A stretch of 64,000 bases of DNA from Micromonospora solifontis (GTDB lineage: Bacteria; Actinomycetota; Actinomycetes; Mycobacteriales; Micromonosporaceae): contig NZ_RJLN01000021.1 of NCBI RefSeq assembly GCF_003725545.1, forward strand, positions 1 through 64,000, given 5' to 3'. Below the pieces are notes generated by a model. That model was not told where the DNA came from. It did not search any database and worked only from the letters and a program-made list of their open reading frames with translations. Position 1 is the stretch's first letter, and every line of letters starts with the position of its first letter. A program made the position numbers and the translations under genes. Shown here one piece after another: positions 1 to 8,599 of this stretch.

Positions 1-144
1 AAGGAGGGGCCCCTTCTTAACGCCTCCGTTAGAGCAGGGAGCCCCGGTTAACAGCCGGCGATCTTGAGCAGGCGGCCGGCGTGGTGCGAGGTGTTAGGAA
101 GGGGCCCTTTACCCCCGCCAGGCGTTAAGAAGGGGCCCTTCCTT
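1..144. repeat. Intergenic element with 25-bp terminal inverted repeats
   Basis: Bases 1-25 and 120-144 are inverted copies with one mismatch. Each arm contains a GAAGGGGCCCTT-type core flanked by TTAAC/GTTAA, and a third copy of the core lies inside at 97-109. No coding potential is visible. It looks like a small non-autonomous or palindromic intergenic element of the kind common in Micromonospora genomes. The left arm starts at the first base of the window, so the element could extend further left. The remaining 150 bases up to aacS hold its promoter region and I recognise no motif in them. Confidence 0.6.
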
Positions 145-295
145 GCACCGGTCCACACAACCTGAAGGTGCGGGGTGTGGGGCGGCCACGCCCCCTCGGC
201 GGCACCCGGTGCGGACAATGGCCAGGCAAGGTAGGGCAAGATGGCGCCACGGCCCATGCACAGTGTCGTGACGGGGCCTCAGGGAGGGTGGAGCA

Positions 296-2284
296 GTGGG
301 TGACATGCTGTGGACGCCGCCGGCCGACGTGCGTGAGCGGTCCCGGATCGGCGACTACCTGCGCTGGCTGGCCGAGCACCGGGGGCTGGAGTTCGCCGAC
401 TACGACGCGCTGTGGCGCTGGTCGGTGACCGACCTGGACCGGTTCTGGCGGTCGATCTGGGACTACTTCGAGGTGGTCGCCCACACCCCGCCGACCGCCA
501 CGCTGGCCGACCGGGCCATGCCGGGCGCCCGGTGGTTCCCCGGCGCGACGCTCAACTACGCGGAGAACGTGCTGCGGATGCCGGGCCGGGGCGACGACGA
601 CCCGGTGGTGATCGCGTACGGGCAGACCCGCGCGCCCGAGACGCTGACCGCCGGACAGCTGCGCGAGCAGGTCCGCCGGGTGGCGGCCGGACTGCGCCGG
701 CTCGGCGTCGGGCAGGGCGACCGGGTGGCCGCGTACGCGCCGAACATCCCGGAGACCTTCGTGCTGCTGCTGGCCACCGCCAGCCTGGGTGCCATCTTCT
801 CCTCGTGCGCCCCCGAATTCGGCACCCGCAGCGTCACCGACCGGTGGCAGCAGATCGAGCCGAAGGTGCTGGTCGCCGTGGACGGCTACCGGTACGGCGA
901 CAAGCCGGTGGACCGCCGGGGCGAGGTGGCCGCCATCCGGGCCGCGCTGCCGTCGCTGGCGCACACCGTCGGCATCGCGTACCTCGACCCGTCCGGTGCG
1001 GCACCGGCGGGCGCGATCTCCTGGGCCGAGCTGGCGGCGGAGACCGACGAGCCGCTGACCTTCACCCCGGTGCCGTTCGACCACCCGCTCTACGTGCTCT
1101 ACTCCTCCGGCACGACCGGCCTGCCGAAGCCGATCGTGCACGGCCACGGCGGCATCCTGCTGGAGCACCTCAAGATGCTGGCCCTGCACCACGACCTGGG
1201 CCCGTCCGACCGGTTCTTCTGGTTCACCACCACCGGCTGGATGATGTGGAACTTCCTGGTCTCCGGACCGGCGGTGGGCGCGACGATCGTGTTGTTCGAC
1301 GGCAACCCGGGCCACCCGGACCTGGGCGCGCTCTGGCGGCTGGCCGCGGAGACCGGCACCACGTACTTCGGCACCTCCGCGCCGTTCCTGCTGGCCTGCC
1401 GCAAGGCCAACCTGGTGCCGAAGGCGATCGCCGACCTGTCCGCGCTGCGCGGGGTCGGCTCGACCGGCGCGCCGCTGCCCGTCGAGGGCTTCACCTGGGT
1501 GTACGAGAACGTCGGCGACAACCTCCAGCTCCAGTCGCTCTCCGGCGGCACGGACGTCTGCACCGGCTTCGTCGGCGGGGTGCCGCTGCTGCCGGTGTAC
1601 GCCGGGGAGATCGCCTGCCGGGCGCTCGGCGCCAAGGTCGAGGCCCGCTCGGCCGACGGCACCCCGGTGATCGGGGAGCTGGGCGAGCTGGTGATCACCG
1701 AGCCGATGCCGAGCATGCCGGTGGGCTTCTGGAACGACCCCGAGGGCGCCCGTTACCGGGAGGCGTACTTCGAGGTCTACCCGGGCGTCTGGCGGCACGG
1801 CGACTGGATCACGGTCAACGAGCGGGGCGGCTGCGTGATCACCGGCCGCTCCGACGCCACCCTGAACCGGGGCGGCGTCCGGCTGGGCACCGCCGAGTTC
1901 TACTCGGTGGTCGAGGGGCTCGACGAGGTGGTCGACTCGGTGGTCGTGCACCTGGAGGACGACCAGGGCGGGGCCGGCGAGCTGCTGCTCTTCGTGGTGC
2001 TCGCCGAGGGCCTCGAACTCGACGACGAGCTGCGGAAGAAGATCTGCCGCGAGCTGCGTACCGCCCTGTCGCCCCGGCACGTGCCGGACGAGATCCACCA
2101 GGTCCGCGCCGTCCCGCGCACCCTGAGCGCGAAGAAGCTGGAGGTCCCGGTCAAGAAGATCCTCACCGGCACCCCGGTCGACCGCGCGGCCGCCAAGGGC
2201 GCCCTCGCCAACCCCGACTCCCTGACGGCCTTCGCCGCCCTGGCCCAACGCCGCGCCCCCACCAACAACCCCACCCCCGCCTGA
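296..2284 (+). CDS. aacS: Acetoacetyl-CoA synthetase (acetoacetate--CoA ligase)
   Basis: This 662-residue cytosolic enzyme activates acetoacetate with ATP and CoA, feeding ketone-body or polyhydroxybutyrate breakdown products into acyl-CoA metabolism. It is a member of the acyl-adenylate (ANL) superfamily and has the usual AacS length of about 650-660. Visible features are the N-terminal ACS-type segment, the phosphate-binding motif YSSGTTGLPKP near residues 268-278, a TTGWMMWN segment near 310-318, and the C-terminal catalytic lysine region AKKLEVPVKK near 609-618. The GTG start is chosen because AGGGAGG at 281-287 sits 8 bases upstream; an ATG three codons downstream is the alternative. It is monocistronic and ends in a convergent gap holding an inverted repeat. 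Confidence 0.95.
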   Translation: MGDMLWTPPADVRERSRIGDYLRWLAEHRGLEFADYDALWRWSVTDLDRFWRSIWDYFEVVAHTPPTATLADRAMPGARWFPGATLNYAENVLRMPGRGDDDPVVIAYGQTRAPETLTAGQLREQVRRVAAGLRRLGVGQGDRVAAYAPNIPETFVLLLATASLGAIFSSCAPEFGTRSVTDRWQQIEPKVLVAVDGYRYGDKPVDRRGEVAAIRAALPSLAHTVGIAYLDPSGAAPAGAISWAELAAETDEPLTFTPVPFDHPLYVLYSSGTTGLPKPIVHGHGGILLEHLKMLALHHDLGPSDRFFWFTTTGWMMWNFLVSGPAVGATIVLFDGNPGHPDLGALWRLAAETGTTYFGTSAPFLLACRKANLVPKAIADLSALRGVGSTGAPLPVEGFTWVYENVGDNLQLQSLSGGTDVCTGFVGGVPLLPVYAGEIACRALGAKVEARSADGTPVIGELGELVITEPMPSMPVGFWNDPEGARYREAYFEVYPGVWRHGDWITVNERGGCVITGRSDATLNRGGVRLGTAEFYSVVEGLDEVVDSVVVHLEDDQGGAGELLLFVVLAEGLELDDELRKKICRELRTALSPRHVPDEIHQVRAVPRTLSAKKLEVPVKKILTGTPVDRAAAKGALANPDSLTAFAALAQRRAPTNNPTPA

Positions 2285-2303
2285 CCCTGACCCCCCCCAC
2301 ACC

Positions 2304-2376
2304 GGCGATCTTGCACTTTGGGTTGCCGTTCTGCGGCAAACGTCCCTTATGGGGGCACAGCAAGTGCAAGATCGCC
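2304..2376. repeat. 15-bp perfect inverted repeat between convergent genes
   Basis: GGCGATCTTGCACTT (2304-2318) is repeated in inverted orientation at 2362-2376 with a 43-base loop. It fills the convergent gap between aacS and the TIGR03089 gene. It may act as a bidirectional terminator, although there is no U tract. It is built like the other intergenic dyads in this window but has a different sequence. Confidence 0.6.
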
Positions 2377-2392
2377 GAACTCGCGGGGTGGG

Positions 2393-3082
2393 TCAGGCCA
2401 GGGTGCGGGTGACCTTTTCAGCGGCGGTGCGGGAGTCGAGGCGGGACGGGTCGAGGTTGGCGCAGGCGACGATGGTGGCTCCGGCCGCCAGTGGGGCGAG
2501 GAGCCAGTCGACCCGGTCGGGGTAGGTGGTCGTGTCCACCAGGATCCGGTCGCCGGGGGTGAGGCACAGCTCCGCGGCCCGAGCCTCCGCGCGGGCGAGC
2601 AGCGCCGCGTCCGCCTCGCCACCCGCCGGGTACGCGGTGAAGTGGTCGCCGTGCCCGCGTACCGCCGGGACGAAGTCGGTGAACCCGGCCGGCACCTCCC
2701 GCATCGGCAGGGCGAACGGGTCCAGCGCCAGCACGTACCGCTCACCGGCCGACCACCGGTCCGCCTCGCCGACCTTCGACGCGGCGGCGAAGATCACGTC
2801 CACATCGCCCGGCGCGTCGACCACGGTCAGCTTCGCCGACCAGCAGCCGAGCAGCACGGCGGCGGTCTGCCAGTGCGGGGGCAGCAGCACGCCGGCCGTG
2901 TCCCCGGGGGCGAGCGCCACCTCGTCGACGAGCAGGTTGGCCGTCTTGGCCACCCAGTTCGCACAGGTCGCGCCGGACAGTTCGGTGCGCTCACCGGTGG
3001 CGTCGTCGTACCAGGTCAGCAGCGGTCGGGTGGGATCGGTCGCGATCGCGTCGGCGAACACCCGGGCAATGTTGTCGGCCAT
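2393..3082 (-). CDS. TIGR03089 family protein (AMP-binding-like)
   Basis: This is a 229-residue single-copy actinobacterial protein resembling only the N-terminal part of acyl-adenylating enzymes, as TIGR03089 members do. It opens MADNIARVF and contains the segment GDTAGVLLPPHWQTAAVLLG, which corresponds to an early region of the AMP-binding fold. The ATP-loop lysine motif and the C-terminal domain are absent, so catalysis is doubtful. The reading frame stays open upstream for about 100 codons, but those residues look like antisense of the glycosyltransferase start, so ATG 3082 is chosen. It is divergent from the glycosyltransferase. In M. tuberculosis the homologue (Rv3268, from memory) lies near the wbbL1/rmlA2-type genes, matching the neighbourhood here. 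Function is unknown. Confidence 0.85.
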   Translation of the reverse strand: MADNIARVFADAIATDPTRPLLTWYDDATGERTELSGATCANWVAKTANLLVDEVALAPGDTAGVLLPPHWQTAAVLLGCWSAKLTVVDAPGDVDVIFAAASKVGEADRWSAGERYVLALDPFALPMREVPAGFTDFVPAVRGHGDHFTAYPAGGEADAALLARAEARAAELCLTPGDRILVDTTTYPDRVDWLLAPLAAGATIVACANLDPSRLDSRTAAEKVTRTLA

Positions 3083-3233
3083 CGGCGCGAACGATACGCC
3101 GTCGGGGTCCGTACTCGATGACAACGACAAGTCGGCGTACCGTCGGGTCGCAGTCAGCGTCGGGACCCGGGCCCGGCGTAGGCTTGCCGACAGTGTTGTT
3201 CCCCACAGACCCGCCAGCCTGAGGAGTCGCCCC

Positions 3234-4379
3234 GTGACCGCCGGTCGCCCGCCCCGCGTGCTCATCGACGCCACGAGTGTCCCCGCCGACCGTGGCGGCG
3301 TCGGTAGATACGTCGACGGCCTGCTCGGCGCGCTCGGTGGCGTCTGCGGGTCCGCCCTGGACCTGGTCGTGGTGAGTCTCCGCACCGACCTCGAGCGGTA
3401 CCGTCGGATGCTGCCCGGGGCCGAGGTCGTCCCCGCCCCGGCCGCGGTCGCGCACCGGCCGGCCCGGCTCGCCTGGGAGCAGACCGGGCTGCCGCTGCTG
3501 GCCCAGCAGGTCGGCGCCGAGGTGCTGCACTCGCCGTTCTACACCTGCCCGCTGAGGCCCGGCTGCCCGGTGACGGTCACCGTGCACGACGCGACCTTCT
3601 TCACCGAGCCGGAGCACTACGACAAGTCCCGCCGGACGTTCTTCCGCAGCGCGATCAAGACCTCGCTGCGTCGGGCCGACCGGGTGATCGTGCCGAGCAA
3701 GGCCACCCGGGACGAGTTGATCCGGCTGCTGGACGCCGACCCGACCCGGATCGACGTGGCGTACCACGGGGTCGACCAGACCGCCTTCCACGCCCCGGGC
3801 GAGGAGGAGAAGGCCCGGGTACGGGCCCGCCTCGGCCTGGGCAGCAGCAGCTACATCGCCTTCCTCGGGGCCAAGGAGCCGCGCAAGAACGTACCCAACC
3901 TGATCCGGGGCTGGGCGCGCGCGGTGGCCGACCGGGAGAACCCGCCGGCCCTGGTGATCGCCGGTGGCCAGGGGCACGACGACGACATCGACCGGGCGGT
4001 GGCCGAGGTCCCCTCACACCTGCGGCTGCTCCGCCCGGGCTACCTCCGCTACGCCGACCTGCCGGGCTTCCTCGGCGGCGCCCTGGTCGCCGCCTACCCG
4101 TCGTACGGCGAGGGGTTCGGCCTGCCGATCCTGGAGGCGATGGCCTGCGCGGCCCCGGTGCTGACCACGCCGCGACTCTCGCTGCCGGAGGTGGGCGGCG
4201 ACGCGGTGGCGTACACCAGCGAGGACCCGGACCAGATCGCCACCGACCTGGCCGCCCTGCTGGACGACGAGCAGCGCCGGCTCGCCCTGGCCAAGGCCGG
4301 CTTCGAGCGGGCCAAGGAGTTCACCTGGGAGTCCAGCGCGGAGGTCCACATCGCCGCATGGAGCCGGGCCCGTTCCTGA
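3234..4379 (+). CDS. Glycosyltransferase family 4 protein
   Basis: This 381-residue GT-B glycosyltransferase probably transfers a nucleotide-activated sugar (mannose or rhamnose) to a cell-envelope glycan or lipid carrier. The N-terminus VLIDATSVPADRGGVGRYV is the glycine-rich acceptor-side loop. The donor-side EX7E motif is present as EGFGLPILE, followed by AMACAAPVLT. The GTG start is set by GAGGAG at 3221-3226, 7 bases upstream; the open frame runs much further 5' but overlaps the divergent gene. The next gene makes GDP-mannose, which suggests that donor, though this is inference. There is no signal peptide. Confidence 0.88.
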   Translation: MTAGRPPRVLIDATSVPADRGGVGRYVDGLLGALGGVCGSALDLVVVSLRTDLERYRRMLPGAEVVPAPAAVAHRPARLAWEQTGLPLLAQQVGAEVLHSPFYTCPLRPGCPVTVTVHDATFFTEPEHYDKSRRTFFRSAIKTSLRRADRVIVPSKATRDELIRLLDADPTRIDVAYHGVDQTAFHAPGEEEKARVRARLGLGSSSYIAFLGAKEPRKNVPNLIRGWARAVADRENPPALVIAGGQGHDDDIDRAVAEVPSHLRLLRPGYLRYADLPGFLGGALVAAYPSYGEGFGLPILEAMACAAPVLTTPRLSLPEVGGDAVAYTSEDPDQIATDLAALLDDEQRRLALAKAGFERAKEFTWESSAEVHIAAWSRARS

Positions 4380-4442
4380 GCGTCGGCTGCGGGTGGGCGT
4401 GACCAACCGTGGCGGCTCGCCCGCTTCGGGCATGATGTGCTG

Positions 4443-5534
4443 ATGTTCTACGCCGTCATCCCGGCGGGAGGCAGTGGCACGAGGTTGTGGCCGCTGTCCC
4501 GTGCCGGCCATCCCAAGTTCCTCCACCCGCTGACCGGCACCCCGGCCTCGCTGTTGCAGGCGACGGTGGACCGGCTCGCGCCGCTGACCACACCGGAGCG
4601 CACGCTGGTGGTCACCGGGGCCGCGCATGTCACGGCGGTGGCCCGGCAACTGGCTGGCCTGCCGGAGGAGAACATCCTGGTCGAGCCCTCGCCGCGGGAC
4701 TCCTGCGCGGCGATCGCCCTGGCGGCGGCCGTGATCGCGCAGCGCGACCCGGCGGCGGTGATGGGCTCGTTCGCCGCCGACCACCTGATCGGCGACCCGG
4801 CGCGGTGGGCCGAGGTGGTCCGGCAGGCGATCGTCGGCGCCGAGCAGGGGCTGCTGATGACGGTGGGCATCACCCCGACCCGGCCGGAGACCGGCTACGG
4901 CTACCTGGAAACCGGTGACCTGGTGGGCGGCGGCCCGCTGCGCCCGGTGGCGGAGTTCAAGGAGAAGCCCGCCGTCGAGGTTGCCGAGGCCTACGTCCGT
5001 TCCGGCCGGCACCTCTGGAACGCCAGCATGTTCGTCTGGCGGGTGGACGTGTTCCTGGCCGAGCTGGCCCGGCAGCAGCCGGCCCTGCACGCCGGGATCA
5101 CCGCCATCGCCGCGGCGTGGGGCACCCCCGAGCAGGACGACGTCCTCGGCACCGTCTGGCCGACCCTGCCGAAGATCTCCGTCGACTACGCGGTGATGGA
5201 GGGCGCGGCGACCGCCGGCCGGGTGGCGACCGTGCCCGGCGACTTCGGCTGGAACGACGTCGGCGACTTCCACACCCTCGGCGAGGTGCTTCCCGCCGAC
5301 GCCCACGGCAACGTGGTGCTGGGCGGCGACGGCAAGCCCGGCGTGCTGCTGCACGACACCACCGGCACCGTGGTGGTGCCGCAGTCCGGCCGCCTGGTCG
5401 CCACCGTCGGGGTGCACGACCTGATCGTCGTGGACACCCCGGACGCCCTGCTGGTCTGCCCCCGCGCCCAGGCCCAGGACGTGAAAAAAATCGTGGACAC
5501 CCTAAAAGACCACGGCGAGGAAGCCCTGATCTGA
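4443..5534 (+). CDS. manC: Mannose-1-phosphate guanylyltransferase (GDP-mannose pyrophosphorylase)
   Basis: This 363-residue nucleotidyltransferase makes GDP-mannose from mannose-1-phosphate and GTP for envelope mannolipids, lipoarabinomannan-like glycans and glycoproteins. The signature is at the N-terminus: PAGGSGTRLWPLSRAGHPKFL, the G-rich pyrophosphorylase loop. FKEKP is the later sugar-nucleotide motif, and a FGWNDVGDF segment is typical of the family. ATG 4443 is preferred; GTG 4437 is in frame two codons earlier, and neither has a good Shine-Dalgarno. With manA near the right end of the window it supplies two of the three steps from fructose-6-phosphate; phosphomannomutase is not in the window. 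The 3' end has an A7 run unusual for this GC content, but the frame continues normally. Confidence 0.93.
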   Translation: MFYAVIPAGGSGTRLWPLSRAGHPKFLHPLTGTPASLLQATVDRLAPLTTPERTLVVTGAAHVTAVARQLAGLPEENILVEPSPRDSCAAIALAAAVIAQRDPAAVMGSFAADHLIGDPARWAEVVRQAIVGAEQGLLMTVGITPTRPETGYGYLETGDLVGGGPLRPVAEFKEKPAVEVAEAYVRSGRHLWNASMFVWRVDVFLAELARQQPALHAGITAIAAAWGTPEQDDVLGTVWPTLPKISVDYAVMEGAATAGRVATVPGDFGWNDVGDFHTLGEVLPADAHGNVVLGGDGKPGVLLHDTTGTVVVPQSGRLVATVGVHDLIVVDTPDALLVCPRAQAQDVKKIVDTLKDHGEEALI

Positions 5535-5546
5535 CCCACCCCCGTC

Positions 5547-5601
5547 GATCATGAGGTTGGCGGCGCCAGTGGAGATCCACATCGCCGTCAACCTCATGAT
5601 C
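5547..5601. repeat. GATCATGA-family inverted repeat (terminator-like)
   Basis: The arms 5547-5565 and 5583-5601 are 19-bp inverted copies with one mismatch, around a 17-base loop. The stem begins GATCATGAGGTTG. It sits between convergent manC and the Nudix gene, and its right arm supplies part of the Nudix stop codon. The same architecture, with a related loop, recurs at 18465-18525. Confidence 0.75.
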
Positions 5602-6184
5602 AAGATGGCTGGGCGGTGGTGTGGCGGGCGAGGGTGGCTAGGGCCGGCTCGATGAGCTGGGCGGTGGCGTGGGCCAGGGGTTCGGGGAGGCGGTCCGGGG
5701 GGAACCAGCCCAGCGCCTCGGACTCGTCGCTGACCCGCTCGGTCACCCCCGCCGGGGCGAACACGGCGAACCGGACGTCGTAGTGCAGCGAGCCGCCCTG
5801 GCAGGAGACCGGGTGGATGTCCACGTCGATCGGCTCCGGGTCGACCACCAGGCCGCTGATGCCGGACTCCTCGGTCGCTTCGCGCAGCGCGGCGGCGGCC
5901 AGGCTCCGGTCGCCCGGCTCGCAGTGGCCGCCGAGCTGCACCCACTTCCGGAACTTGCCGTGCAGGCAGAGCAGCACCCGCTCCCCGGTCGCATCGAGCA
6001 CCAGGGCGCTGGCGGTGACGTGCCCGGGCCGGTGCGCGCGGCTCAGCGCCACCGGCCCGGCCGCCAGCAGCTCCAGCGTCCGGTCCCGGTTCGCCGCGGC
6101 GGCCGGGCTGGTCGCCGTCCAGCGGCTCAGCAGCGCGGTGGCATCGGCGTGCAGGTCGGCGTACGTTCCCAGGTCGGTGTGCAC
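5600..6184 (-). CDS. Nudix hydrolase
   Basis: This 194-residue protein should hydrolyse a nucleoside-diphosphate-linked substrate. The complete Nudix box is visible as GGHCEPGDRSLAAAALREATEESG (given in two parts: GGHCEPGDRS then LAAAALREATEESG), with the REXXEE metal-binding core intact. About 60 residues precede the fold, as in many actinobacterial housekeeping Nudix proteins of unknown substrate. The start is GTG with no strong ribosome site. It is divergent from the next gene, with 39 bases between the start codons. The stop codon falls in the flanking inverted repeat, so that repeat may have inserted at, or helped define, the 3' end. Confidence 0.9.
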   Translation of the reverse strand: MHTDLGTYADLHADATALLSRWTATSPAAAANRDRTLELLAAGPVALSRAHRPGHVTASALVLDATGERVLLCLHGKFRKWVQLGGHCEPGDRSLAAAALREATEESGISGLVVDPEPIDVDIHPVSCQGGSLHYDVRFAVFAPAGVTERVSDESEALGWFPPDRLPEPLAHATAQLIEPALATLARHTTAQPS

Positions 6185-6223
6185 CCCGACACTCTACGAG
6201 CGCCCGCTCCGTACCCTGGCCGG

Positions 6224-7465
6224 GTGACCCTGCGACTCCTGGAGTTCGTCGTGGCCGGCAACGAGGCCAGCGACCTGTTGCCGGTCCGTTCCCCGGCGCT
6301 GCTGCGGGCCCACGGCGCCCGGCGTGGCTTCTGGACGGTGTTGGACGAGGGGCCGGTGGAGCGCTGCCTGGCGTTGCTGCTGGAGCGGGTCGACGGTGAG
6401 TGGGTCGCGCAGCACGTGGCCGCCGACGCCGGCCCGGAGAACGGCCGCACCGAGGACGGAGAGGCGCTCGCCCGCCACGACGGCTGGGTGTACGTCTTCG
6501 GCTCGCACTTCGGCTCGAAGGCCGGCCCGCTGCGGCCCCGCCGCGCATTCGTGGCCCGGTTCCGCGAGGAGGAGGCCGCCGCCGGCACGCTGCCGGTGCA
6601 AGTGGTGCGCAACCGGTTCCGGCTGCACCGGGCGATCAACGACGCGCTCGCGGCCGCGCCCCTGACCACGCTGCCGCCCGGGGACCGGGTGCGGGCCCGG
6701 TTCATCGTGGAGACCCTGGCCCGTGGCACCGCCCGGGCCAAGAGCTGGGCGACCCGGCTCGCCGAGGACGACCTGCCGGTCAACGTCGAGGCGGCCGCGT
6801 TCACCCCGACCGGTACGGTGCTGCTCGGGCTGCGCTTCCCGGTGACCGCCGACGGCGAGCCGATCCTGGTCGAGCTGGCCGGGGTGGCCGACATGTTCGA
6901 CGACTCCGGCTGGCCCCGCCCGGTGGGCGCGTACGCGCTGACCGGGGTGACCCCGCCGGGCACGCTGACCGGCTTCCGGGCGATCGCCGCCGCCCCCGAC
7001 GGTGGATACGCCGCGGTGATCGGCTCGATCGACGCGCTGGGCAAGGGCTCGGTGCTGCTGGACGACCACCCGCACGGCGGCGAGGTGACCTCGCGGCACG
7101 TCGCCTTCCGGTGGGAGCCCGCCGCGGACGGCCGTCTGGCGGGGAGGCCGGTGGCCGAGCTGGCGCCGTTCCATCACGTGGAAGGCCTGGCCGAGCTGGA
7201 CGGGAGCTGCTTTTACGTGACCGACGAGGACCACCGGGTGGCGCTCTGGGTCGACCGGGACGGCGGGTCCCGGGGGGGGCGACCGGTGACACCCCTGCGG
7301 AACAAGCCGCAGACCCTCGTGGTGCCGTCCGGTCGCCCGTGCCCCCGATCTCCCGGTAGCCCCGGGCCGGGGTTGCCACCTCGGCCCCGGCGGGCACCGG
7401 TAGTCTGCCCAACCCGTCCGGGGGCCGTCGAGGTTTTTCAGCCCACGCTTAAAAGTGGAGATTAG
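6224..7465 (+). CDS. DUF3616-like beta-propeller-type hypothetical protein
   Basis: This 413-residue protein has no obvious signal peptide. Segments such as VNVEAAAF...VLLGLRFPV (about residues 188-206) and HVEGLAELDG...FYVTDEDH (about 318-338) resemble the 'IEGL..LLIGLR.P' and 'VEGL' blades of DUF3616 proteins, whose function is unknown. A -10-like TACCCT (6212-6217) ends 6 bases before GTG 6224, so the mRNA is probably leaderless. A run of eight G at 7272-7279 precedes a C-terminal tail of low-complexity residues that looks out of frame. Removing or adding one base ends the protein within a few codons or at 7359, so the true C-terminus is uncertain. Confidence 0.7.
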   Translation: MTLRLLEFVVAGNEASDLLPVRSPALLRAHGARRGFWTVLDEGPVERCLALLLERVDGEWVAQHVAADAGPENGRTEDGEALARHDGWVYVFGSHFGSKAGPLRPRRAFVARFREEEAAAGTLPVQVVRNRFRLHRAINDALAAAPLTTLPPGDRVRARFIVETLARGTARAKSWATRLAEDDLPVNVEAAAFTPTGTVLLGLRFPVTADGEPILVELAGVADMFDDSGWPRPVGAYALTGVTPPGTLTGFRAIAAAPDGGYAAVIGSIDALGKGSVLLDDHPHGGEVTSRHVAFRWEPAADGRLAGRPVAELAPFHHVEGLAELDGSCFYVTDEDHRVALWVDRDGGSRGGRPVTPLRNKPQTLVVPSGRPCPRSPGSPGPGLPPRPRRAPVVCPTRPGAVEVFQPTLKSGD

Positions 7466-7529
7466 TGCCAGCGGGTACAGTGCCAGGTGGAGGCGGGTGA
7501 ATCCCTCAACCGGCCCCGGAGAGCGCTCC

Positions 7530-8516
7530 ATGCTGAAGATCATCTTCTCGAGCGAGGACATCCTGCGGACCAGGGTGGCCCCCGCCGCGGACCCGGTCTG
7601 GGAACTGGTCCTCAGCCTGCACCTGCTTCAGGGCCGCGGGCGGGAGCCGCTGCTGCTCGAGTGGCGGCGCGCGGTGGCCCGCGCACTCCGTACCGAGAGC
7701 GACGCCGAACAGTTCCGGCTCCTGTTCGCCCTCAACCCGCCCCGCGGCTACTTCCCCGACTTCCTCACCCCGTACGCCTCCCGGGACGGGTTCGAGGCGG
7801 GGCTCGAAGCGGTCCGCGGCACCCCGGTCGACATGCTGCGCCGCGACCTCACCCTGCTCGCCGAGGAGAACAGCCTGCCCTCCCCGGCCGACGCGCTGGC
7901 CCGTGGTGAGCCCGAGGTGCTCCGTCACCTCACCGACTCGATGGCGCGCTACCAGGCGTTCGCGGTGACCCCGTACTGGTCCCGGATCCAGGCCGCGGTC
8001 GAGGCCGACCGGGCTCGGCGGGCCCGGGCCATGCTCGACGGCGGGCCCGAAGGGCTGCTCGCCAGCCTCCGGCCCAGCATGCGGTGGGCGGACAACGTCC
8101 TCGAGGTGCTCGACTATCCGGACACCCGCGAGCTGCGCCTGGACGGCCGTGGCCTGCTGCTGGTCCCCTCCTTCTTCTGCGCCCGTACCCCGGTCGCGCT
8201 CCTCGACCCGACGCTGCCCCCGGTGCTGGTCTACCCGGTCGAGCGGCTCGGTGGGCTCGCGACCTCGCGGGACGCGGACGACGGCGACCGGGAGGCACTC
8301 GCCGCCCTGATCGGCCGGACCCGGGCCGCCGTGCTGGCCGCCGCCGACGACGGCTGCACCACCGGCGAGGTGGCCCGCCGGCTGAGCATCTCCGCCGCCG
8401 CGGCCAGCCAGCACGCCAGCGTGCTGCGCAACGCCGGCCTCCTGGTCAGCCACCGTGACCGCAACACCGTGCTGCACACCCTGACCCCCCTCGGCCGCGC
8501 CGTCCTCGACGCCTGA
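7530..8516 (+). CDS. ArsR-family winged-helix transcriptional regulator with N-terminal DUF5937-like domain
   Basis: This 328-residue regulator has an N-terminal region of about 230 residues of the type fused to ArsR domains in actinomycetes. The C-terminal winged helix spans about residues 245-328; CTTGEVARRLSISAAAASQHASVLRNAGLL is the helix-turn-helix (CTTGEVARRLSIS then AAAASQHASVLRNAGLL). No metal-binding cysteine pair typical of ArsR/SmtB is seen, so the ligand is unknown. ATG 7530 has GGAGAG at 7518-7523 with 6-base spacing; the frame is open 25 codons upstream but without a site. It stands alone and is convergent with fbiB. Confidence 0.85.
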   Translation: MLKIIFSSEDILRTRVAPAADPVWELVLSLHLLQGRGREPLLLEWRRAVARALRTESDAEQFRLLFALNPPRGYFPDFLTPYASRDGFEAGLEAVRGTPVDMLRRDLTLLAEENSLPSPADALARGEPEVLRHLTDSMARYQAFAVTPYWSRIQAAVEADRARRARAMLDGGPEGLLASLRPSMRWADNVLEVLDYPDTRELRLDGRGLLLVPSFFCARTPVALLDPTLPPVLVYPVERLGGLATSRDADDGDREALAALIGRTRAAVLAAADDGCTTGEVARRLSISAAAASQHASVLRNAGLLVSHRDRNTVLHTLTPLGRAVLDA

Positions 8517-8599
8517 CCCGCGCCCCACCCACCGGGAGCGGGGCCGCGTCGGGACCGGGAGCCGGGCCGCGCCGGGGTTACGGCGTCCGGCGGGGCGGG

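Noticed and set aside
125..2302. 725-codon open frame antisense to aacS
   Set aside because: It is a GC-rich third-position shadow; its product is Arg/Gly/His-rich with no domain, while aacS on the other strand is clear.
4014..5417. 467-codon open frame antisense to manC
   Set aside because: Shadow of the glycosyltransferase and manC genes; His/Gly/Arg-rich and without domain.
5482..5488. A7 run near the 3' end of manC as a slippage site
   Set aside because: Both sides code normally in one frame and the protein has the expected length.
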